From: an uncultured Coriobacteriaceae bacterium
GTDB lineage: Bacteria > Actinomycetota > Coriobacteriia > Coriobacteriales > Atopobiaceae
Reading direction: 5' to 3'
DNA: 64,000 nucleotides
NCBI GenBank assembly: GCA_902798915.1
Contig: CADBYM010000014.1
Span: forward strand, 1-64,000
The notes beneath the pieces were generated by a model. The model did no database searches, was not told where the DNA came from, and worked only from the letters and a program-made list of their open reading frames with translations. Positions 16,921-24,140 of the stretch are shown in pieces. Numbering within the stretch: the first letter of the stretch is position 1; each line of letters starts with the position of its first letter. Position numbers and translations under genes: made by a program.

Positions 16921-17621
16921 TCATCTCCCTGCCTGAAGGTGTCTATGGGCTTGCCGTCGGCTGTCTTCCATGTGACCCACCCGCCGCAGGCCTTGCCAGT
17001 GACGAACGAGCCCGCACTTGACGGAGAAGAGAACTCCACGTCCTCGGTGGACACGCCGTTGTCGTCGACGTAGAGGTCGCGCAGCTGCTTCACGCCCGTG
17101 CTGAGGCCAGGGCCTTCGACGAGACTCACCTCGGTCCCGGCGGGGACGATGAACTTGCCCCCGACCACGTTCATGGTCGCCTTGAGCGTCTTGTTTGTAG
17201 TCTTGATCTTTTGCTGCAGGAAGTACGAGCCATCGGGGACCTGACCTTGGTTCTGGTTCGATTGGATCGCTGTGGTGGCCGTCTGGAAGACCTTGTCCTT
17301 GGTCTGTGTCTTGGGCGCGGGGTAGACCTGTTTGCCCTCGAACGAAGATAGGAGCTGCATGATGAGGTCGATGTCGAGAGCAAAGAGCTCAGAGTTGGGC
17401 ACGCGCGAGCGCGAGAAGATGTCGTCGAGCATGGACTCCTTCTCGTCGTACTCGTCAACCTCGATGGCAAAGACCCGCTTGAGACCCACCACGTTAAAGT
17501 AGCCGTTATGCTCGAGCTGATACATACGGGCCTCGAAGTTGTTAAGGCCCGTCTTACCGATCTTCACGAGGCCTGGGACGACCGTCTTCATAACGTAGAT
17601 GATGCCGCGCGCCATGGTCAC
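16917..17621 (-). CDS. GIY-YIG-type (T5orf172) nuclease domain with C-terminal DUF4357
   Basis: The 234-residue protein starts ARGIIYVMKTVVPGLVKIGKT, the GIY-YIG variant seen in T5orf172/Mug113 proteins, with conserved G-x-x-KIGKT and a later ARMYQLEHNG. The C-terminal ~55 residues (VDDNGVSTEDVEF...GSFVTGKACGGWVTWKT) match DUF4357, a domain found in restriction-linked proteins. It may be an accessory nuclease of the type I system. The GTG at 17621 overlaps the hsdS stop (GTGA); an ATG two codons later at 17615 is an alternative start. Its stop overlaps the AlbA_2 start. Confidence 0.8.
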   Translation of the reverse strand: MTMARGIIYVMKTVVPGLVKIGKTGLNNFEARMYQLEHNGYFNVVGLKRVFAIEVDEYDEKESMLDDIFSRSRVPNSELFALDIDLIMQLLSSFEGKQVYPAPKTQTKDKVFQTATTAIQSNQNQGQVPDGSYFLQQKIKTTNKTLKATMNVVGGKFIVPAGTEVSLVEGPGLSTGVKQLRDLYVDDNGVSTEDVEFSSPSSAGSFVTGKACGGWVTWKTADGKPIDTFRQGDD

Positions 17622-18856
17622 GCCACCTTCTCTGGGAACGATAGGAGCTGGTTACGGACAAGGGCGAGCTGCAGTATGTGTGAATTGAGTTCCTCCTGCA
17701 ACGAGTTTATGAGCTCTCGATAAGACCTATCCATCTCGCCGATAATTGCAACAATCTCATGCTGCCGAGTTTCTGAAGGAAGGGGCAAGCGTATCCTGCC
17801 AATCTTGGAGGCGAGAATATGCTTTACGGTACCACCAGTAGTCATCTTATCTATCTGGCGCTTACCTTCAGCAGAATAGAGGTATTGAACCACATATTGA
17901 GAATCGCATCGTCCACCGTTGCTCATCACAATGAGAGCATGGCAATTGCCGCCAGCGTAATTATCGCCAACAACTGCGCATTCGCCAACGTGACCTGACT
18001 GTACTACCACAATGTCTGTTGGCTTCAACTCAGATCTTAGATGAGCCTCATGGAAATCATGAGTTACATAGATCTCTTCGTTGTCTGAAATGTGCCCGTC
18101 ATGGACATTAGTACCTTCAAGGTATCTAATGCCATCTTCACGGTCAGAGAAATGGTTTGACACCGTGCCTACGAAGCCATTCCTAATGAACGGAAATAGT
18201 TCGCCAATTGTAACAATGTCACCAGTACAGTTGTCGAACAGAGCTTGCCTCATATCTCTATGTTGCCGCTCGCGGAGGTACATCTCCTCCTCAAGCTGCC
18301 TCACCAGCTCGTCATGCGCCGCCGTGTACTCGTCGAGGATGCGCACGACCTCGCGCTGGACCTCGATGGGCGGGACGGGGATGCGGATGCGAGCAAGCTT
18401 GTCTGTCCGCATCTCAACAACCTTCACGCCCGCCGCAAAACGCTTCTTCTGAGCGTAGAAACTATCGGTTTGGAAGCAATACGAGAGGTACTTCGGGTCA
18501 AGGTTGTGCCGTACCACGACGCAGTGACCACCGGTGACCACGTCGACATCCCCTATCCAAGCGACTGCCTTGCAACATGCAGAGACATCCTCGCTCGTAA
18601 CGGCAACAACGACATCGCCGGGATGAATCACGGTCAGCTTCTTTGCTAGCTCCTCAGGCACGTAGGACAAAACCCCGTCTGTGTATGCGCCGAACTTCGT
18701 GTGAATCTGCCCATAGTGGATGCATCCCACGCCAGTTTCTGAGAAATCCTTCTTTTGCAATCCAGATCCTCGGACCAATTCAGCAACTTCCCTCAGCGCC
18801 CTATACTCCACCCCATCAGGGCAGAGCTTCGCGATAAGCTCACTCAACCTGCTCAT
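17618..18856 (-). CDS. hsdS: Type I restriction-modification specificity subunit
   Basis: A 412-residue HsdS with two target-recognition domains (about 20-150 and 215-345). Each is followed by the conserved helical spacer: IPVPPIEVQREVVRILDEYT and LPLPSETRQHEIVAIIGEMD. It chooses the DNA sequence that HsdM methylates and HsdR restricts. The target-recognition parts, especially 17700-18250, are clearly more AT-rich than the flanking genes, which fits exchange of recognition domains between strains. Both ends overlap neighbouring genes by 4 bp. The recognition sequence cannot be predicted by eye. Confidence 0.92.
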   Translation of the reverse strand: MSRLSELIAKLCPDGVEYRALREVAELVRGSGLQKKDFSETGVGCIHYGQIHTKFGAYTDGVLSYVPEELAKKLTVIHPGDVVVAVTSEDVSACCKAVAWIGDVDVVTGGHCVVVRHNLDPKYLSYCFQTDSFYAQKKRFAAGVKVVEMRTDKLARIRIPVPPIEVQREVVRILDEYTAAHDELVRQLEEEMYLRERQHRDMRQALFDNCTGDIVTIGELFPFIRNGFVGTVSNHFSDREDGIRYLEGTNVHDGHISDNEEIYVTHDFHEAHLRSELKPTDIVVVQSGHVGECAVVGDNYAGGNCHALIVMSNGGRCDSQYVVQYLYSAEGKRQIDKMTTGGTVKHILASKIGRIRLPLPSETRQHEIVAIIGEMDRSYRELINSLQEELNSHILQLALVRNQLLSFPEKVA

Positions 18857-19971
18857 CGGGCACCTCCCAGTTCCTTCTCGATCTCCTCGATGGTGGGCAG
18901 CGACCCCTTGAAGTCCTCTGGGATGAGCTTCGCCAGTTCGTACCCGCTGACTCCTATGGGCTGGCTCGACGCCTCAAGTGCATACTGAGCCTCTACCTTG
19001 TCAAGGGACTTGCACACGAGCAGGCCGATGGTGGGGCTATCCCCCTCCGTCCTCAGCTGGTGGTTGACCGCAACGACGTATGTGCCCAGCTGGCCCATGT
19101 ACGCGGGCTCAAAGTCGGTAACCTTCACCTCCAGCACCACGTAGCAGCGCAGCCGGATGTGGTAGAAGAGCATGTCGATAAACCGCTCTTTGGAGCCAAC
19201 CTGAATTCGGTACTCGCGCCCCACAAAGGCAAAGCCCGTACCCAGCTCGAGGAGGAACGTGGTGATGTTGTCCATCAGCGCGTCCTTGAGTTCCTTCTCG
19301 TCGTATCGCTCGCGAATCGTGAGAAAGTCGAACTGGTAGGGATCCTTGGTAATCTCCTGCGCCAAGTCGCTCTGCGGTGCGGGAAGCGTTGCGGAGAAGT
19401 TGCTGACCGCCTTTCCCTGCCTTTCGTAGAGGCCTGCCTCGATTTGGTGTGCTAGAACTGCTCGAGACCAGTTGTTCTCTATGGTCCTGCGAATGTAGAA
19501 CAGGGTCTTCTCTTGGCTGCCTCCACACTTGTCGACTAGCAATCGAACATGGCCCCATGGAACATTGAAGATTGAGGCGTCGCTTGTGGTCGTTGCGATG
19601 GGAGAATCTGCCACAACTTGTGGCAGATTCTGGGAATCGCCGACAAGGAATTCGTCCACAACTTGTGGCAGATTCTCGTGCTCAGTGGGAAAGAGTTCAT
19701 AGTAGCGTGTCATATAGCGCAGGTTCCGTGAGGAGAAGCCCTTGGCATCGGGAAGAGCACGCCTCAAATCCTTGCTCAGGGCGTCGTAGAACCCAGACCC
19801 GTAGCGGTTCTCCGCCTGCATCCCCACGATGTCATGCCCCAGTGACCAGTAGAACAGAAGCATCTCGCGATTGACAGCTACAGAAGCCTTTATCTGGGAG
19901 CGCTGGTAACGTTCCTTGAGCTCAGAGATCCATGACGTATACGTCTCGTCCCGCTCAATGAGCCTGCTCAT
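18853..19971 (-). CDS. DUF1016 (YhcG-type) PD-(D/E)XK nuclease-domain protein
   Basis: The 372-residue protein has the N-terminal DUF1016_N helices (SELKERYQRSQIKASVAVNR, then YWSLGHDIV...YGSGFYDALSKDLRRALP). The C-terminal PD-(D/E)XK-like domain contains FLLELGTGFAFVGREYRIQ and IDMLFYHIRLRCYVVLEVKV, with D, E and K of the nuclease fold. In between, the unit NLPQVV occurs twice, encoded by a DNA repeat that is itself palindromic. DUF1016 proteins often sit inside type I loci. The ATG at 19971 overlaps the hsdM stop (ATGA), fixing the start. Confidence 0.88.
   Translation of the reverse strand: MSRLIERDETYTSWISELKERYQRSQIKASVAVNREMLLFYWSLGHDIVGMQAENRYGSGFYDALSKDLRRALPDAKGFSSRNLRYMTRYYELFPTEHENLPQVVDEFLVGDSQNLPQVVADSPIATTTSDASIFNVPWGHVRLLVDKCGGSQEKTLFYIRRTIENNWSRAVLAHQIEAGLYERQGKAVSNFSATLPAPQSDLAQEITKDPYQFDFLTIRERYDEKELKDALMDNITTFLLELGTGFAFVGREYRIQVGSKERFIDMLFYHIRLRCYVVLEVKVTDFEPAYMGQLGTYVVAVNHQLRTEGDSPTIGLLVCKSLDKVEAQYALEASSQPIGVSGYELAKLIPEDFKGSLPTIEEIEKELGGAR
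19604..19675. repeat. 27-nt palindrome plus 20-nt direct repeat inside the DUF1016 gene
   Basis: Bases 19604-19630 are palindromic apart from the single central base. The 20 bases at 19611-19630 recur exactly at 19656-19675. They encode the two ENLPQVV/QNLPQVV units of the protein, in a linker between its domains. Confidence 0.85.
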
Positions 19972-21533
19972 GCCCCCATCACCTCGTCCAGGATCGCGTC
20001 GATCTGGGCCCTGAGCTCGTTCTCGCGCTTCACGCACGCGGCGATGCGCTCGCGGACCTCGGGCAGCGTCAGGTGCTCGGACGTGTCCTCCTCCTCGACG
20101 TATGAGCCCACCGAGAGCACGTAGTCGTTCTCCACGACCTCGTCGTAGGTGGCGCGGTGCACGGTGTAGTCGACTTCCTCGCGGGCCGTGTGCCACGCCA
20201 CGATCTGCTGGATGTCCTCCTCGCGGAGCTTGTTTTTGTTGCCTTCATGGCCGAAGTCGCGCTCTGCGTTGACGAAGAGGATGTCGGTGTCGGGCTTGTT
20301 CTTGCGGAGCACCATGACGCAGGTCTGGATGGTCGTGCCGAAGAAGAGGTTCGTCGGCAGCTGGATGATGGCGTCGACGAAGTTGTGGTCCACCATGTAC
20401 TTGCGAATCTTGCCCTCGGCGCCGCCACGGTAGAGGATGCCTGGGAACACGACCACGGCCGCAGTGCCCGCGTCGGAGAGCCACGCGAGCATGTGCATGA
20501 GGAAGGCCCAGTCGGCGCGGCTCTTGGGCGCGAGCACGCCCGCGGGGGCGAAGCGCTGGTCGTTGATGGTCGTTGGGCTGTCGGGTCCGGTCCACTTTAC
20601 GGAGTAGGGTGGGTTGGAGACTATGACGTCGAAGGGCTCCCAGTCCCAGTGCTGCGGGTCAAGCAGCGTGTCGCCGAGCGCGATGTCGAACTTCCCGTAT
20701 TCGATTCCGTGGAGGAACATGTTAATGCGCGCAAGGTTGTAGGTCGTGGGGTTGATCTCCTGTCCGAAGTATCCGAGGCGCACCTTGCCGTCGCCAAGGA
20801 TCTTTGCCGTCTGGAGGAGCAGCCCCGCGCTGCCACAGCAGGGGTCATATACCTTGTTGACCTCGCTCTTGCCCTCAGTCGCGAGGAGCGCGAGCAGGCG
20901 CGACACCTCCTGCGGCGTAAAGAACTCGCCGCCGGACTTGCCCGCGCCGGCCGCGTACATGGTCATCAGGTACTCGTAGGCGTCACCGAATAGGTCGATC
21001 TTGTTGTCGGCGAGGTCGCCCAGCTTCATGCTCGCGACGCCGCGCAGGATGGCGACCATGCGTTTATTGCGGTCGGCGACCGTGCCGCCGAGGCGGTTGG
21101 AGTTGGGGTCGAAGTCGGCGAAGAGGCCCCGGAAGTCCTTCTCCGACTCATGCCCGACCGTGGAGGTCTCAATCGACTTGAAGACCCTCTCGATGGTCTC
21201 GTTGAGGTCCTTGTCCTTCTCGGCGCGGTCCAGGACGTTCCGGAAGAGCATCGACGGCGCGATGTAGTAGCCACGCGCGTTGACGATGGCCTCGCACGCC
21301 ACCTCGGCGTCCTCGTCGGCCATGCCGGCATAGCTCGGGCTCGGGTTTCCGTTGGCCCGCTCCCAGTCGTTGACGAAGCGTTCCAGATCCTCGGAGATGT
21401 AGCGATAGAACAGCGTGATGAGCACGTACTGCTTGAAGTCCCATGCGTCGACCGAGCCGCGTACGTCATCGGCAATGCCCCAGATGGTGCGGTGCAGCTC
21501 TGCCCGCTGCTGGTCACGTGTCATATCAGACAT
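19968..21533 (-). CDS. hsdM: Type I DNA methyltransferase (M subunit)
   Basis: A 521-residue HsdM. The N-terminal helical HsdM_N domain (RAELHRTIWGIADDVRG...FKQYVLITLFYRYISEDLE) precedes the N6-adenine methyltransferase core. The S-adenosylmethionine site VYDPCCGSAGLLLQ is near residue 235 and the catalytic motif IVSNPPYS near residue 310. It methylates adenine at the site chosen by HsdS and protects the host. The ATG at 21533 has AAGGGG upstream; a longer in-frame start at 21569 has no such site. It is the first gene of the operon; no clear promoter could be picked out in the gap before it. Confidence 0.94.
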   Translation of the reverse strand: MSDMTRDQQRAELHRTIWGIADDVRGSVDAWDFKQYVLITLFYRYISEDLERFVNDWERANGNPSPSYAGMADEDAEVACEAIVNARGYYIAPSMLFRNVLDRAEKDKDLNETIERVFKSIETSTVGHESEKDFRGLFADFDPNSNRLGGTVADRNKRMVAILRGVASMKLGDLADNKIDLFGDAYEYLMTMYAAGAGKSGGEFFTPQEVSRLLALLATEGKSEVNKVYDPCCGSAGLLLQTAKILGDGKVRLGYFGQEINPTTYNLARINMFLHGIEYGKFDIALGDTLLDPQHWDWEPFDVIVSNPPYSVKWTGPDSPTTINDQRFAPAGVLAPKSRADWAFLMHMLAWLSDAGTAAVVVFPGILYRGGAEGKIRKYMVDHNFVDAIIQLPTNLFFGTTIQTCVMVLRKNKPDTDILFVNAERDFGHEGNKNKLREEDIQQIVAWHTAREEVDYTVHRATYDEVVENDYVLSVGSYVEEEDTSEHLTLPEVRERIAACVKRENELRAQIDAILDEVMGA

Positions 21534-21879
21534 AAGAGAGCCCCTTCGGTTGTTATGTCGCCCCAACATATGATGCCATGAACCCTGGACACGAATAATG
21601 CGGCCATGGCCAATCCCTCGTCCATCTGTTCGCTCAGGACCTTATCGTCTACTTCGGTACCGAAACCACGAGCGACTGGCAGCCTCGCCGATACGTAATC
21701 ACTGGTAGTTCCCAGATGTTTTTCTCTGATAATGCCCATTGTTTGCGCATGTTTCTGATGGTAGCTGATTCATTTGGACTGTGCACCCGCAGGTGCCTCA
21801 CTGTCGAGGTGGTTCGTCCGCCTTGTGGCATATGCCACCGCATTTCTCCGCCACCTGAGCGACGCGGTAGCGGTCGTAG
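21534..21879. other. Gap upstream of hsdM; weak minus-strand ORF, otherwise nothing clear
   Basis: A 72-codon minus-strand frame (21521-21739, beginning MGIIREKHLGTTSDYVSARL) overlaps the hsdM start and matches no family known to me. It may be a gene remnant or chance. The hsdM promoter must lie here. No repeat of the REP or hairpin families is present. Confidence 0.3.
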
Positions 21880-22110
21880 AGAACCTCGAGCTGCCACTGC
21901 AAGCCCATCGGGTCCATGGCCCAGCTCCACCAGGAGTAGGTGAGATGCTCGTTGCGGGCACCTACCTAGAAGTTGCCACCCACAGTGTCGGTGACCTCGC
22001 GGGCGGTCACGACGTTGGAGTGGTAGTAGGTGAAGGTGTAGAAGTCCACGGTACCTGCGGCCAAGACGTCGACCGGATCGCGGGTGTGGGCGTAGGTGGC
22101 CGCGGACGAG
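21880..22110 (-). pseudogene. Internal fragment of a GH1 (6-phospho-beta-glucosidase) gene
   Basis: Read on the minus strand, the bases encode AAGTVDFYTFTYYHSNVV, then a stop codon at 21966-21968, then TYSWWSWAMDPMGLQWQLEV and LYDRYR. This aligns with residues of the intact GH1 protein (28217) from [16 protein letters not shown] to NEIYDRY. Both ends are missing and there is an internal stop. It follows the 22146-23741 ATPase gene by about 35 nt, the same arrangement as at 1179-3414. Confidence 0.75.
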
Positions 22111-22145
22111 CCGGGCGAGAGACGGCGACCACGCAGCCGCGGCAG

Positions 22146-23741
22146 TTACGTCTCCTCGATGCGGCAGACGTGGCGCTTTGTCTTGCGCTGGTAGGTGACG
22201 CCCACGAGCAGGATCGGCCCGCCGAAGCCCCGCAGCACGGCCGGGTAGTCGCGCTCGCGCACCTGGGCAATCGCGGCCTCCGGCGAGCGGTCCCACTTGA
22301 GCTCGACCACGAGGGCGGGTGCTGGATCGCCGCGCCGCGGGAGGTACACCACGTCGGCTAGACCGCGTCCGGATGGCAGTTCCTCGATGGTGGCGTAGTG
22401 GTCGGCGGCCGCGATGTAGGCGGACTTGACCACCGCTCGCAGGGCCTGCTCGTCGTTGTAGAAGGTGGGCGCGCATCCCGAGTCGTGGGCGCGCGCGAGC
22501 GCCTCGGCCACCGCCTCCTCGTCCAAGTCCCACGTCGCTCGCAGCAGTGCGTCGCTCTCGCGCACGATGCGCGCGACCTCGGCGTGGCGGCTCTCGGAGA
22601 CGGCGTTGGCAAGTTCTGAGCGCACCTCCTCGTTGGGCACCCGTGCGGTCGAGGTGGTCGCGTCGTAGCAGAGGTAGCCCAGGTGGCACAGGAGCGTGAG
22701 GGCGTCGTCTGCGCTCGCGACGTCGTGGATGCTGTTCTCGAACTTGCCCGTGCGCACCCTCACGCTCGCACCGCCGAGGGTCTGCACTATCGACTGCTGC
22801 AGCCCGTCGAAGTCCAGGTCGACGTAGGTGCGCAGCGAGTCGAAGGCCTCCGAGCTCACCCAGTAGGGGCCGACCTCGCCGCTCTCGCACGCGCTCATGA
22901 CCGAGAAGGGCGCGTACGTCCGCACGACCCTGCGCTCGCGGGTGGCCTTGTCCACGTAGGACAGCTCGTAGCCGTCATACCACCTACGGAGCTCGCCCAT
23001 GTCCATGCCGTGGCGGGTGGCCAGGGCCTCCACCTCGGTCTCCGTGAAGCCCACGTAGGGGGCGTACCTCGACGGCCTCAGAATCGTGAACTCGCGGAAG
23101 TCGGACAGCGAGGACTGCGTGCCGTAGCGCACGATGGGCAGTATCCCCGTCATGTAGCACGCGGCAACTGCGTCGGCGGTGAAGGTGAAGTTCTTGAAGA
23201 GGGTCCTGAGCATGAACACCCAGTCCTCCTGCGAGGCCTTCGAGCGGCGCTCGCGAAGCGGCGCGTCCCACTCGTCGATTACGAAGACAAACCTGCGGCC
23301 GGTGGCCACCACGTAGTCGGCGAGGGTCGACGTGAGCTCGTTGACCCTGCCCTCGTCGCCGGCGCCGGCCGTGGGCACCTTCGCGCGCAGATCGTCGATA
23401 ATCGCGCGGGAGACCTCGGCGGAGACGTCCGCCACGCCCCTGAACTCCGTCATGTCCAGCCGTACGACGTTGTAGGCGTTGAGGTGATCCCCGAAGCTCG
23501 GGTCGCGAGAGATGTCCAAGCCCTCGAAGAGCCCGCGCGAGTCCGCCCCGCACGTGTAGTAGGCCACCAGCGCCTCGGCCGCGAACGTCTTGCCGAAGCG
23601 ACGCGGCCGCGTGGAGCACACGAGGCCGCGCGGCGTGCCGATCACGGCGTTGACAAGCGAAATCAGCCCGGTCTTGTCTACGTACTCGTCAGCCAGCATC
23701 CGTCGGAAGCCCCCGTTGCCCGGGTTCACGTACATGCCCAT
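22146..23741 (-). CDS. AAA-ATPase-like / PD-(D/E)XK nuclease protein (DUF1703-type)
   Basis: A 531-residue relative of the 1179-2786 protein with matching landmarks: YVNPGNGGFRRML and DEYVDKTGLI at the start, STRPRRFGKTFAAEAL as Walker A (~45), RRFVFVIDEWDAPL as Walker B (~155), YWVSSEAFDSLRTYVDLD in the middle, and the nuclease motif ALVVELKWDRS near residue 490. It is therefore a paralogue, not an identical copy, and has been in the genome for some time or arrived separately. The promoter side is at 23742. A GH1 fragment lies directly behind it. Confidence 0.85.
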   Translation of the reverse strand: MGMYVNPGNGGFRRMLADEYVDKTGLISLVNAVIGTPRGLVCSTRPRRFGKTFAAEALVAYYTCGADSRGLFEGLDISRDPSFGDHLNAYNVVRLDMTEFRGVADVSAEVSRAIIDDLRAKVPTAGAGDEGRVNELTSTLADYVVATGRRFVFVIDEWDAPLRERRSKASQEDWVFMLRTLFKNFTFTADAVAACYMTGILPIVRYGTQSSLSDFREFTILRPSRYAPYVGFTETEVEALATRHGMDMGELRRWYDGYELSYVDKATRERRVVRTYAPFSVMSACESGEVGPYWVSSEAFDSLRTYVDLDFDGLQQSIVQTLGGASVRVRTGKFENSIHDVASADDALTLLCHLGYLCYDATTSTARVPNEEVRSELANAVSESRHAEVARIVRESDALLRATWDLDEEAVAEALARAHDSGCAPTFYNDEQALRAVVKSAYIAAADHYATIEELPSGRGLADVVYLPRRGDPAPALVVELKWDRSPEAAIAQVRERDYPAVLRGFGGPILLVGVTYQRKTKRHVCRIEET

Positions 23742-24140
23742 GTTGCCTCCCGTCCATCTACCGTTTCATGGTAGCACGGGAGGTCCCGGCCGACGGGGCG
23801 CCTGCCATCGGGCGAGGGCTGTGCTCATGGCGCCGAGGTCGTAGAGCCCGCTATAGTCGCGCTCGCCAGCGGCCTTGTAGCATGACGGGGACGTCCTTAG
23901 TCTGCATGGTGCCGGCCGACGTTGTGGGCGACGTCGAGCCTGAACTTGTCGTGCATCCGTTCAAGAACGTGCCCAGCATGAGCGCGAGCACGGCGGTGGT
24001 GACGAGCGTGACGTACGGTCTTGGGGCCCTTGTGACGCTGTCCATCCTCTGGCCTTTTGTTGGCCTAGAAAATGCGTTTTACATTATAGCCATGTCGTAT
24101 ACTGAGAACAGCCACAAAGAGACGAACTGAGGAGGAAGAC
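23742..24140. other. Intergenic between divergent genes; possible lipoprotein remnant
   Basis: Holds the promoters of the minus-strand ATPase and the plus-strand M13 peptidase. The latter gene has GGAGGAAGAC before its ATG, and an AT-rich stretch at 24070-24110 may hold its promoter. The small frame listed at 23851-24045 is the only coding signal. Confidence 0.4.
23851..24045 (-). CDS. Possible truncated lipoprotein
   Basis: A 64-residue minus-strand frame has a basic start, a hydrophobic core (TLVTTAVLALMLGTFLNGC) and a lipobox-like LNGC followed by a Ser/Thr-rich stretch, as in lipoproteins. It then ends after a short, arginine-rich tail that looks foreign, so the mature part is missing. 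The start codon has no well-spaced ribosome site. It could be a degraded gene or chance. Confidence 0.35.
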   Translation of the reverse strand: MDSVTRAPRPYVTLVTTAVLALMLGTFLNGCTTSSGSTSPTTSAGTMQTKDVPVMLQGRWRARL

